Part shown: piece by piece, positions 17,201 through 24,828 of the stretch
How positions within the stretch are numbered: the first letter of the stretch is position 1
Layout of the letters: each line of letters begins with the position of its first letter
Assembly: GCA_019746135.1 (NCBI GenBank)
Contig: JAIESI010000327.1
Coordinates: 1 to 32,631, forward strand
Length of the DNA: 32,631 bases
Source of the DNA: Xanthobacteraceae bacterium
GTDB lineage: Bacteria > Pseudomonadota > Alphaproteobacteria > Rhizobiales > Xanthobacteraceae
Direction: 5' to 3'
The notes under the pieces: generated by a model
Told to the model about the DNA's origin: nothing
The model's input: the letters and a program-made list of their open reading frames with translations, nothing else
Database searches by the model: none
Made by a program: the position numbers and the translations under genes

Positions 17201-17743
17201 CGTGCGAGCGCGATACTTGTAAAAGCCGTCCGCTTCCCCCTTCAGACCAACGAGCTTGTCGCTGAGATGCGAGAGGCCCGCACTTGCCGAAAACAGCAAC
17301 TGTCCGAGATCACCCCTACTCGCCAGAATGCTCTCGCCGCCTTTTTCGAGCGTCTCATCATCGAGCGAGAACATGGTGCGGTACGCATCGCGCTCGATGC
17401 CGCCGAGCTCAGCCCGGATTGCGGCCTCGGGCAGGGTGCGATCGTCTCCGTCGAGGAGGCTGTTCTGTGGCCGTTTGATCCGCGCGAACTCCCGCGCATC
17501 GCCAGCGAGGTCCAACGCGGCGCCGATCCGCATCGTGGGATACGGATGAATGAAGTCGAACGGGCTCTGCGAACCAATTCCGAACAACAGGTCGAGAAAG
17601 GCCGCGAGTGCGGTCGACTTGCCGGCTTCATTCGGCCCATAGATGACGTGCAGGTCAGGCTGACCTTCCGTGCGCTCACCGAAATCGATGCTTCGGTCGG
17701 TGAACTTGCCGTATCGAGTAAGGTCGAGGCGACGCAAGCGCAT
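14240..17743 (-). CDS. YhaN-like SMC/SbcC-family ATPase
   Basis: This 1167-residue protein begins MRLRRLDLTRYGKFTDRSID, a typical start of YhaN-type proteins. Walker A is GPNEAGKST at residues 36-44. A long coiled-coil middle (about 190-1030, rich in Arg, Glu, Ala and Leu) is followed by the ABC signature-like LSKGTR (1073-1078), Walker B FVADDIMETFDD (1102-1113) and the H-loop YLTHHQHL (1134-1141). The head-coil-head design is that of SbcC/Rad50, although no CxxC zinc hook is seen in the centre. YhaN partners the phosphoesterase YhaO as an SbcCD-like DNA end-processing complex. Its start lies three bases after the YhaO stop, so the pair is translationally coupled. Confidence 0.9.
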   Translation of the reverse strand: MRLRRLDLTRYGKFTDRSIDFGERTEGQPDLHVIYGPNEAGKSTALAAFLDLLFGIGSQSPFDFIHPYPTMRIGAALDLAGDAREFARIKRPQNSLLDGDDRTLPEAAIRAELGGIERDAYRTMFSLDDETLEKGGESILASRGDLGQLLFSASAGLSHLSDKLVGLKGEADGFYKYRARTGALADLKARLAELKAEREQFDTLASDHARLIDTRDRASVQYDEAVEERGRIHRRSDEIQRYLTALPRLSALRGIHERLAPLADVPADPPAWAGELPQLRKQEIELGVKTRAIAEQIDQLAVELAEVVVDEAALRLEERVERLADSRARHVTADKDIPERRLQLRQLDLAISGILQRIERSDEPDPKRLVLPAATIGRLRDLIESRSGIEGATRNAARELAEARQRLDEATSRLPEGEADPQLRAERDRALAELAVVVEAIRSADHHIRRRLAERAREAALDLLTDRLATLGPRHGTVDELAAMQCPSAEALQRWKAARGEAEVAVLRHQAEVERLTTLVRHCEAEEASFASTTGIVSDHEAADIRSRREQTWSAHRRLLDADSADAFEAALRQDDIINASRFSHISELAKLHQSGQALALARADHDRAVELSERAATALAAIDVEIAAAVQPIASHFAKPPSLPDIDAWISRRDKVLEASATVRTAERDIRNADADGTTAAKRLAAAITAAGLPPASDASFDAMLASAQTTLDREAELRRLRGEVDERRREVTSRERAAEQAGSDDRTWEETWSTTCRGCWLGEVGEAPAIGAVREVLSAIIELSPTIEKRAALIDRIEKMERDQLAFGEEVTALTTLLKIDDSADPALELAQRIGETVRNAAAARQRHLNLTKRLEDARARQRELAEATAVHDEQTDRMTAFFQVTSLDEVAQKLSDIARRADLVEQARQAEQDIVETLRATDLQGAQAALDAADGPALETELAELTARADDQDKRCHELFAAKSAAEDRVEAIGGDARVAIIEERRRTTLLEIEDGAMRYLQLRAGIAATQQALATYRERHRSSMMTRASEAFRTISRGAYTGLVAQPGRDGDTLIAVSAEGGSKAADKLSKGTRFQLYLALRVAGYYEFVRARSSVPFVADDIMETFDDFRAEEAFRLFSEMSQVGQVIYLTHHQHLCEIVQRVCPGARLHRLEDEVMKREFA

Positions 17744-17746
17744 GAC

Positions 17747-19015
17747 TTAAGTCTCCTCGCCGGCCGCCTCAAGACGTGCCATGACGCCCTCGGCGCCTTC
17801 GCGCGCGAGGCGAGCCATCACCTCCTTGGAAGAGGCTTCGTCCGATCCGAAGATGTCACGACACTCTTGCGGAAGCTGAGCCCTGATTTCTTCGGCGACG
17901 CCCATCAGTTGGCTTCGAAACGCCTCCGATCCAAAGACATCGTCTTCGATCAGGCGATGGAGCTCCCTGATCGGGTCGCCCGACGGCTGGCCTTGCTGCT
18001 CGGCCGGCCGGCAGGCGATTTCGAGTTGCTCGATCCAGCATCCCCCGATGACAGAGCCCCTGTCGTCGGCCTCTGTCTTCAGCAAGTCCGCGTCGCGCCG
18101 GATGCGCCAGGCTAGCGACGTCGCGCCCGTTATGCGCACGCGAGCGACCAAATGCTCGGACCGCACAGCGTCGCGCTCCTTTTCGAGCGCCTGGGTCACT
18201 GCCGCGACGAGGTCGCGCCAGTCTTCCAAGCCGCTCGCGTCGACCGATATCCGCTCGAACTGAGCCACGCTGGTGATCCGTTCCTCGATGTGAATTGAGC
18301 GATCGTTGGCGATGGTGACGAGCGTCACCGATTTGGGGCCGGCTTCATTGATGTCGCGGCCTTGCGGTATGCCGGGCATCACAATCGCGCATCCGCCCTC
18401 GATAGCCGAGCGTTTGTGAACATGGCCGAGGGCCCAATAGTGGAAACCGCTCGCCTGGAGATCGGCAACGCTGCACGGCGCATAGAGATCGTGTCCCGGA
18501 GCTCCTGCAAGGCTCGTGTGCAGGAGGCCAATATTGACCGCGCCATCGACCGTGGGGCGAAATCGTCCGAGGAGGCTCTCCGGGGCGTGCGGCTGCGCGA
18601 AGCTCAGGCCGTGGACGACAACAGGAACATGGCCCGGCGCGCGATTAATATCGATTGCCTCCGCTCGCCCGCCGAAGACTTTCACGGAATCCGGCAGTAC
18701 CAATTCCTTGGTGATTTTCGACAGCGCGTCGTGGTTGCCGCGGATGATGAAGACTCGAATGCCAGCTTGGCTGAGCCGCCGGAGCTGTTCGGCGAGGAAA
18801 CGCGCCGTCTTCATCGAGGTCTGATCGCCGTCGTAGAGATCTCCGGCGATCAGGAGCGCGTCGACCTGCTCGTCCAGGCAAACGTCGATCACCCGGACGA
18901 AGGCGCGCCGGGTGGCGTTGCCGATCAGCTCCGCCAGGTCGGGATGGCGCAGCGCAAGCGATCGCAGGGGTGAGTCAAGATGAATATCCGCAGCATGGAC
19001 AAAGCGATACGTCAC
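17747..19015 (-). CDS. YhaO/SbcD-like metallophosphoesterase (predicted DNA exonuclease)
   Basis: All five metal-binding motifs of Mre11/SbcD-type calcineurin-like phosphoesterases are present in this 422-residue protein: DIH (D10, H12), GDLYD (58-62), GNHD (93-96), LLHTS (164-168) and GHVH (197-200). The length and the start MTYRFVHAADIHLDSPL fit the YhaO family of DNA repair exonucleases. The C-terminal 170 residues form the capping and partner-binding region, which in YhaO/SbcD docks onto the coiled-coil ATPase. It is the first gene of the minus-strand operon with the YhaN-like ATPase and the HEPN-like protein. A role in attacking DNA ends, possibly phage DNA, is inferred. Confidence 0.92.
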   Translation of the reverse strand: MTYRFVHAADIHLDSPLRSLALRHPDLAELIGNATRRAFVRVIDVCLDEQVDALLIAGDLYDGDQTSMKTARFLAEQLRRLSQAGIRVFIIRGNHDALSKITKELVLPDSVKVFGGRAEAIDINRAPGHVPVVVHGLSFAQPHAPESLLGRFRPTVDGAVNIGLLHTSLAGAPGHDLYAPCSVADLQASGFHYWALGHVHKRSAIEGGCAIVMPGIPQGRDINEAGPKSVTLVTIANDRSIHIEERITSVAQFERISVDASGLEDWRDLVAAVTQALEKERDAVRSEHLVARVRITGATSLAWRIRRDADLLKTEADDRGSVIGGCWIEQLEIACRPAEQQGQPSGDPIRELHRLIEDDVFGSEAFRSQLMGVAEEIRAQLPQECRDIFGSDEASSKEVMARLAREGAEGVMARLEAAGEET

Positions 19016-19156
19016 CGTCTCCCCCTATTTACGTCCCCTGCGCGTCCGCCGGACCTTACGCGCTGGGCAATCAGCGTGATATTGAAATAGCTCAACGGAG
19101 CCGGATTTCCCGCAAGAATCACGCGAATAACTTGTTATCTCTCCGGGGGGATGGTG

Positions 19157-21799
19157 ATGACTGCAGAGCCGATCGACGACGTCTTGGACTGGGCCAAGAA
19201 GCTCTCATCCTGGAAACAGGACGCGCTGCGGCGGCTCGCAATCAGCAATGACCTCACGGACACGGACCTTGGCGAGTTGCTCGCCATGGTCAAGACCGCC
19301 GCGGGCTTCAGCCTTGCGAGCGCACCCCCCGGCGCCGTCCCGTTCGCTAAGGCACATTTCGGAGGCGGGAAGCATCAGCCCATCATCCTCAAAGGAATCG
19401 CCAACGTCGAAAATATCAACCGTCTGGTTCCGAAGGCTGGCCTCACCTTTTGCCCGAAGGCCTTGACGATCGTGTATGGCCGAAATGGAAGTGGCAAGAG
19501 CGGCTTCGTGCGAATCCTCAGGACGGCTTGCCGCACGCGCGTCGAGAACCCGGCCAAGCTCAAGGTCTTGGCCGATGTGTATGGGGCGTCCGCAGGACCG
19601 CAGACTGCCGAGATCGTCATCGACGCCGGGGCCGGCGACACGCCGATTTCCTGGTCTCCCGGGAAAGCCGCATCGCCGCAGCTCATGCAGGTGGCTGTCT
19701 TCGACACCGCCTCCGCGCAGCTTTATGTCGACGGCGGAAATCAAATCCGCTTTCTCCCCTTCGGGCTCGCCCTGCCCCATCGGCTCAATGCGATCTGTAT
19801 CGGCTTGAAGGACACGCTGGAAGCGGAACGGGCGACCGAGGTCGGCAACAAGGTCAGCCTAACGACGATCGCCTTCGCTCCTGTACGCGATACAGGAGCC
19901 CAGCGGTTCGACAAGGCGCTGAGCAAGTCCACCACAAACGCCCAGATCGACGTAGCGACCGCATTCGGTGAGACCGATCAGGAGCGTCTGGATGGAATCA
20001 CCGCCGCGCTGTCTGCCAGCGCCGCGGCGGCCGCCGACGTTACGGCGTTCGCCCGATGGGCTGAGACCCTGGTGACCGAATGCACCGCAGTGGTAGCTGC
20101 GTTTATGGACGAGCCGTTGCAGAAACTCACCGGCCTGCGCGAGGCCGCGACAGCAGCGCGGGAAGCCGCCACGGTCGCGGCGGGCGCATTGTTCACCGAC
20201 GACCCGCTGCCGGGTGTCGGGAGCGACACCTGGCGGGCGCTTTGGGCCGCGGCCCGGGATTACTCGCTGAAGGAGGCCTATGTAGGCAAGCCATTTCCTG
20301 TGGTGGCGACGGATGCGGAGCCCGCCGCTTGCGTGCTGTGTCAGCAGCCGCTTCTGCCCGATGGCGTGAGCCGTATGCACCGCTTTCAGAAATATATGGA
20401 CGACACCCTGGATGCGGCGGCCACGAAGGCTGAGCAGGCGGTAGCCGATGCGCTCGGAAAGCTGCACGAGCTCGTCTGCCTTCGGGCGACCGACTTCGCT
20501 GATCGGCTCGAGCAGGTGCGAAAGCGCGATGCCGGGTTGGCCGACCTGCTCACGAGCTTTCAGTCGGCAGCGGTTAAGCGCCGGGAGCAGGCGATTGCAC
20601 GCCTTCGCGGCGAGCCGCACGAGCCCGCCCCTGCCATCGTGGTGCCGATCGATGAGGTGCAGGCGTTTGCTGTCAAGCTGAAGGCGGAAAAGGATGGGCT
20701 GGCGCAGGCGGGCAACGCCGAGGAGCGGGCCAAGCTCACGACCGAGAAGGCCGAGCTCGAAGATCGGAAGACGCTATCGGCCAACAAGGGGAAGCTTGTC
20801 ACCCGGCGCGATCTGCTCGTCGTCGACGATGCGTACGGCAAGGCTCTTACGGACGTCCAGACTCGTGGCATCACCCAGCGCGCGAACGAGCTGCTCGATA
20901 CGCATCTGACGACGGCCGTGGTGACGAAGTTCGATAGGGAGCGCACGCGCTTCGACATCATGCATCTGAATGTCGGGCTCGCGCGCAAGAGCGGCCAGAC
21001 CAAGGCGGAATTCGAGGTCAACCCGAACACCAAGCTGACCAAGGTGACGTCGGAGATCCTCAGCGAAGGCGAGCAGCGCGCCTTGGCGTTGGCCGGCTTC
21101 CTGACTGAGGTCGCCCTCACCGACGGGTCGGGTGCGATCGTCATCGACGATCCGGTGTCCTCACTCGACCGCGATCGCAGCGTCAAGGTGGCGGAGCGCA
21201 TCGCCGAGGAGGCGTTGAAGCGACAGGTTATCGTATTCACCCACGACATAGTCTTCTTCAATGAACTCTGCCGCACCGCCGACGCTCAGGGGATCGAGCC
21301 GGTCACGGTCGCGCTTTTCAGCGACAAGAGCGCCGCCGGCAAAATCGATACTGCAGGCATGCCGTGGAAGGGCCTGAATGTCGCCAAGCGCATCGGCCGG
21401 ATCAAGAACGACTCTGCCCAACTGTCGAAGCTGCATACGACCAGCCCGGCCGATTACGAAGTCGCGGTGAAGAACCTATATGGCCGGCTTCGCGACACCT
21501 ACGAGCGCGTTGTCGAGGAGATCATCTTCCGGGATATCGTGCGGCGCGGCACCGATGTCATCCAAACACAATTGCTGCGCTATGTTCGTCTCTCCGATGC
21601 GCTCGCCATCCGCTTCCACGAAGGCATGACGCGCGCGAATACGCACAGCCATGACAACCCGGCGGCCGACACCGTGCCCGTGCCCACGCCCGATGAGTTC
21701 GCGAGCGATATCGCGGACCTTGAGCTTCTGATCGCCAGTCTCAAGGCAGACAGTGACGCTGCCGAGATAGCTCGTCCGCAGATGAAGCCCAAGAAATGA
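19157..21799 (+). CDS. PrrC-like AAA ATPase (AAA_13 group) with a CxxC pair
   Basis: The ATG at 19157 lies six bases after a G-run at 19145-19150, better spaced than ATG 19151; this gives 880 residues. Walker A is GRNGSGKS (108-115), the ABC signature LSEGEQ (635-640), Walker B IVIDDPVSSLD (661-671) and the H-loop FTHD (694-697). The centre is helical and holds CVLC (C392, C395) followed by QQPLLPDG, as in zinc-hook ATPases such as RloC. The C-terminal domain has LRDTYERVVEEIIF, where R779 and E783 form an RxxxE pair, and later THSHDNP with H832. PrrC and RloC anticodon nucleases use an Arg-x3-Glu plus a downstream His, so a tRNase role is possible but unproven. It stands alone, divergent from the YhaO operon. 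Confidence 0.82.
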   Translation: MTAEPIDDVLDWAKKLSSWKQDALRRLAISNDLTDTDLGELLAMVKTAAGFSLASAPPGAVPFAKAHFGGGKHQPIILKGIANVENINRLVPKAGLTFCPKALTIVYGRNGSGKSGFVRILRTACRTRVENPAKLKVLADVYGASAGPQTAEIVIDAGAGDTPISWSPGKAASPQLMQVAVFDTASAQLYVDGGNQIRFLPFGLALPHRLNAICIGLKDTLEAERATEVGNKVSLTTIAFAPVRDTGAQRFDKALSKSTTNAQIDVATAFGETDQERLDGITAALSASAAAAADVTAFARWAETLVTECTAVVAAFMDEPLQKLTGLREAATAAREAATVAAGALFTDDPLPGVGSDTWRALWAAARDYSLKEAYVGKPFPVVATDAEPAACVLCQQPLLPDGVSRMHRFQKYMDDTLDAAATKAEQAVADALGKLHELVCLRATDFADRLEQVRKRDAGLADLLTSFQSAAVKRREQAIARLRGEPHEPAPAIVVPIDEVQAFAVKLKAEKDGLAQAGNAEERAKLTTEKAELEDRKTLSANKGKLVTRRDLLVVDDAYGKALTDVQTRGITQRANELLDTHLTTAVVTKFDRERTRFDIMHLNVGLARKSGQTKAEFEVNPNTKLTKVTSEILSEGEQRALALAGFLTEVALTDGSGAIVIDDPVSSLDRDRSVKVAERIAEEALKRQVIVFTHDIVFFNELCRTADAQGIEPVTVALFSDKSAAGKIDTAGMPWKGLNVAKRIGRIKNDSAQLSKLHTTSPADYEVAVKNLYGRLRDTYERVVEEIIFRDIVRRGTDVIQTQLLRYVRLSDALAIRFHEGMTRANTHSHDNPAADTVPVPTPDEFASDIADLELLIASLKADSDAAEIARPQMKPKK

Positions 21800-21893
21800 A
21801 GAGCAGGACATCGCGTGTCGTGGGCGGCGGGCGAGCTATTCCGGATCACACGACGCGAACAAACGGAACCGGTCAAGCGTCTGTCGGTCCTCA

Positions 21894-22565
21894 TCAGGCC
21901 AGAAGACCTTGGCACATGACCGTCAGCGGAACGACGGCGCGCGGCCGGCATTTGAACTCCGATTTTGAGTTGGTGATAGCCTTCATCAAGCTCTCGGCCT
22001 CCCGCGTATTGCGCACGAACGCAGCCTGAACTGTTGAGGGAAGCTTGAAGTCACCTTTGCAGCGCCACTCTCGTTCGTGCAGCCAACTGATCCAGCCCTT
22101 CTTGCTTACCTCGAGACGAACAACACGCCAGAGTTCGCTGTGGGGAACTTTCAGCTCCCTGGTTTCGGCATCCGAGAGATAGAGGACCGGACGGCAGCCC
22201 TCGCCATAGGCGTACCGCTTCGTGACTGCGATTCCGTATGGTTCGTAGCGTGGAGATTGCGGATCGGAATTCTCCGGTGTGAGGACGTATTTGAGCGAGG
22301 CGAAGGGCACGTCCATGAAGCAAGCTGCCTTGCTCGGCCCCTTGATGAATCCCTTCTTGGAGCTACTGCCCCAGATTTTGCCTGTCTTCAGAATGCTGAC
22401 CAGGTTGTCGTAGGCGGAGAATTCGTCTTCAGGCTTCGTGTTCTTGGTCAAATGAAGAAGATACGGCGTCAGGTCTGGCCGCGCATTGAATGGCAATTCG
22501 TCGAAAGCAGGAAGCGGCATGGCGGCGATCTTCTCTTCGAAATGGTGGCGCAAACGGTCACCCAT
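21894..22565 (-). CDS. AbiGi-like abortive-infection family protein
   Basis: This 223-residue protein shows the pattern YLLHLTKNTKPEDEFSAYDN, then LVSILKTGKIWGSS, FIKGPSKAACFMDVPFASLKY, YGIAVTKRYAYGEGCRPVLYL and HEREWRCKGDF. That succession (H.T, L..IL..G.I, KG...CF..VP, YGI.. .K, PV.Y, EREWR) is found in a family annotated as AbiGi or DUF2971-like, common in phage-defence islands. Biochemistry is unknown to me; the layout suggests a small enzyme fold, with conserved His, Glu and Arg as candidate active residues. The gene follows the HNH-like gene after about 51 bases on the same strand, so it is probably the last gene of the DUF1403-ScpB operon. Confidence 0.6.
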   Translation of the reverse strand: MGDRLRHHFEEKIAAMPLPAFDELPFNARPDLTPYLLHLTKNTKPEDEFSAYDNLVSILKTGKIWGSSSKKGFIKGPSKAACFMDVPFASLKYVLTPENSDPQSPRYEPYGIAVTKRYAYGEGCRPVLYLSDAETRELKVPHSELWRVVRLEVSKKGWISWLHEREWRCKGDFKLPSTVQAAFVRNTREAESLMKAITNSKSEFKCRPRAVVPLTVMCQGLLA

Positions 22566-22616
22566 GTTTGCACTTTACGGTGGAGAGCGTTGATCGTCGC
22601 AGCAATCTCGGCCGGG

Positions 22617-24134
22617 TCATTCCTTTGCCTCGTCGATAGCAAGCAATCGCCGCGCCTCTGCGAGCAACCAATCTGCGTGGTCGTCGCCTTCCTCCAGCTC
22701 CCAGCCTTTTGCCTTGGCGATTTCATAACCGACGATCTCTCGAGCCTTTCGAGACGACCAGCCCATGATCTTCGTCATCTGCTTGATATCGGCAAGAACT
22801 TCAAAGGCGCGGGTGCGATGGTCCGCGAAGTCGTCGATCGCCTCCATCAGTGGTGCGTTGGCGACTGCGATCGCCGCGGCTCGCTCGAAATCGATCTCAT
22901 GGGGCGAATGCGGTACGGCACCTTCGACGAGTTCGCGCAGGTTATCGAGCGTCAGACTTTGCTCCGAGAGGCCAGCCCGGCGTCGTTGAAGCTCGGCGCT
23001 CACGTTGCGGCAGTCATGACAGATGAGAACGCTTCGGTACGAGCCGATAACGATCTGGCTCGCCGCATCGAGGCGCCGTCTTGCTAGACTCTCTTCGTCG
23101 TCCTCGGGAACGTATTCGACAACTCGGTGAATACGAGCGGTCCATTTTCCGCGGTTCGATTTTCGGCAGATCTCGCGCTTCGATCGACCGCAGCAGGGGC
23201 ACAGCCAATCCGGCCCCGCGTGGTTCCATGTCTTTGTTTCGCCCTGAGCGGCTTCGACAGCAGTGAACTCGCTGTCGGTTGGCGGGCGGACGACGGCCTT
23301 GCGCTTCAGCTTTAGGGACTGACCGGCACTGTCATTGCAAACGGATCGCGCCTCGATAAGCGCGCCCAAGCGATGCCGATAGCCGGGAGGGACGGCGGCC
23401 GCGAACAGCCGGTAGACGACGTCGCGTTCCTGAATGGGACCGAGAAGCCGCTGGCCAGGGGCGACCTCGCGGCGATGCCGTCCGCTTGCGATGCGCTGCG
23501 CCATGCGCGTGGCGAAGTCGATACGATCGGCAAAGTCGTCCTTCGCCGCCAGCCAGGCAGTCCGGGCTTTCTCGACGTCGATTTCGTGCGTGCGGTTTTC
23601 GGCGACCGTAATGAAGCTCGCGATTTCGGAAGGCGCAAAAGTGAAGTTTGCGTCTATCTCCCCCGTGAGTTCGAGTTTTGCGCGCCCTTCCGCTAGGTTG
23701 CAGTCGATGCAGATTTGCGTCGACTCGAAGCGCTCGATCAAAGGCATAAGGGCATCCTTCGCGCGACTGACTTGGATGTTGATGTCTCGCTCCCCACTTC
23801 GTGGATTGCGCTCGCGGAAGATCCGCTTGGCGAGATCGCCGATATGATCGTGATGGTATTCCAGGCGGCAGAGCAGAACGCCGCCGGAACTTATCCGCGC
23901 GATCTGCAGCTTCTCGCGCTGGCAGCAAGGACAGCTCCATAGCGTCCAAGTCGATGCCCACCCGCTGTTCAAGTCCAGTTTCGTTGTCCCGAACCTCTCC
24001 AGCAATGCTCGCGTCTGGGCGCTCCATCGTCCGTCGCGCATATGCGCGACCTCGGCGAGCTCATCATCGGCGAGGGCCTCTATGTTTGGAATCCGGATGA
24101 CAGCTTCGATCTCCGCTTTTCCGCCTAACGCCAT
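22617..24134 (-). CDS. Protein with two HNH-like zinc modules (internal duplication)
   Basis: In this 505-residue protein, module 1 (about 66-205) reads WSCPCC (68-71), EYHHDH (94-97) and CIDCNLAEG (C142, C145), an arrangement matching HNH nucleases (CxxC, a histidine cluster, CxxCN). A helical segment with FAPSEIASFI and THEIDVEKA follows. Module 2 (about 310-440) repeats the design: WLCPCC (C312-C315), ICHDCRN (C372, C375), then PHEIDFERA. The His cluster is replaced by RIHRVVEY, so module 2 is probably only structural. The ATG at 24134 overlaps the ScpB stop by 10 bases, which implies translational coupling. It could be an HNH nuclease with a degenerate second copy, or a zinc-finger DNA-binding protein. 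I do not know a named family. Confidence 0.72.
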   Translation of the reverse strand: MALGGKAEIEAVIRIPNIEALADDELAEVAHMRDGRWSAQTRALLERFGTTKLDLNSGWASTWTLWSCPCCQREKLQIARISSGGVLLCRLEYHHDHIGDLAKRIFRERNPRSGERDINIQVSRAKDALMPLIERFESTQICIDCNLAEGRAKLELTGEIDANFTFAPSEIASFITVAENRTHEIDVEKARTAWLAAKDDFADRIDFATRMAQRIASGRHRREVAPGQRLLGPIQERDVVYRLFAAAVPPGYRHRLGALIEARSVCNDSAGQSLKLKRKAVVRPPTDSEFTAVEAAQGETKTWNHAGPDWLCPCCGRSKREICRKSNRGKWTARIHRVVEYVPEDDEESLARRRLDAASQIVIGSYRSVLICHDCRNVSAELQRRRAGLSEQSLTLDNLRELVEGAVPHSPHEIDFERAAAIAVANAPLMEAIDDFADHRTRAFEVLADIKQMTKIMGWSSRKAREIVGYEIAKAKGWELEEGDDHADWLLAEARRLLAIDEAKE

Positions 24135-24826
24135 GGCTCTTCATCCTCCGATGGGGGGACCAGCGCTCCATCGTGTTCAGGATCATCTTCCATTGAACGA
24201 GCGATCGGGAATTCCCCCGCCAGTAGCTTGTCTTTGCTGAGCAGACCGGCGTCCTCGAGCATCTCCATGTCCGGTAGGTCGCGCAACGAGTTGAACCCGA
24301 AGTGCGACAGGAATCCGTTCGTGGTGACATAGGTGTAGGGCGCACCGGGCTGAGGCGCGCGCGGGCCGGAGGCGATGAAGCCGAGACCGCGCAGGTGACC
24401 GATCAGGTCGCGGCTGACCTCCTTGCCGAAGAACTGGCCGAGCTCGCCGCGGGTGATCGGCTGGTAATAGGCGATACACATCAGGATCAGGCTCTCGTGC
24501 TGGGACAGCGGACGCACCTGGTCGCCCAACCCGGTCGCGGTCCGGATCGCCGTGGCGAACACCTTGCGGGTGCGGTGCTGCCAGCCGCCGGCGACGGCGA
24601 CGAGCTCGTAGGGGCGGCCGCGCAGCTCGTCGCGGATGTCATCGATGATCAGATCGAGATTGCAGTCCGGCCCGACGACGCGGGCGAGGACTTCGCGGGT
24701 CACCGGCTCAGGCGACGCGAAGATGACGGCCTCGACCCTGCCCATCCATTCGCGCCAGCGCAGCTCGGGCGGCAGGTCGGCGAGTTCGGTGTCGAGACCT
24801 TCCTTTTGTCGCGCGCGCCGGCCCAT
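24125..24826 (-). CDS. scpB: ScpB-like segregation and condensation protein
   Basis: This 233-residue protein starts at ATG 24826, two bases after the DUF1403 stop. It carries the tandem winged-helix organisation of ScpB: WMGRVEAVIFASPEPVTREV near residue 28, LVAVAGGWQHRT, LSQHESLILMCIAYYQPITR, GELGQFFGKEVSRDLIGHLR and PYTYVTTNGFLSHFGFNSL. ScpB is a kite subunit that binds the kleisin ScpA and SMC in condensin. No scpA or smc is seen here, and plasmid copies beside DUF1403 recur in Alphaproteobacteria, so this paralogue may serve the plasmid or pair with DUF1403. Its last 10 bases overlap the HNH-like gene. The C-terminal tail is acidic and unstructured. Confidence 0.9.
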   Translation of the reverse strand: MGRRARQKEGLDTELADLPPELRWREWMGRVEAVIFASPEPVTREVLARVVGPDCNLDLIIDDIRDELRGRPYELVAVAGGWQHRTRKVFATAIRTATGLGDQVRPLSQHESLILMCIAYYQPITRGELGQFFGKEVSRDLIGHLRGLGFIASGPRAPQPGAPYTYVTTNGFLSHFGFNSLRDLPDMEMLEDAGLLSKDKLLAGEFPIARSMEDDPEHDGALVPPSEDEEPWR

Positions 24827-24828
24827 GT

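Noticed and set aside
16898..18115. Plus-strand frame of 405 codons spanning the YhaO/YhaN junction
   Set aside because: It covers two coupled minus-strand genes with complete motifs, so it is an antisense shadow.
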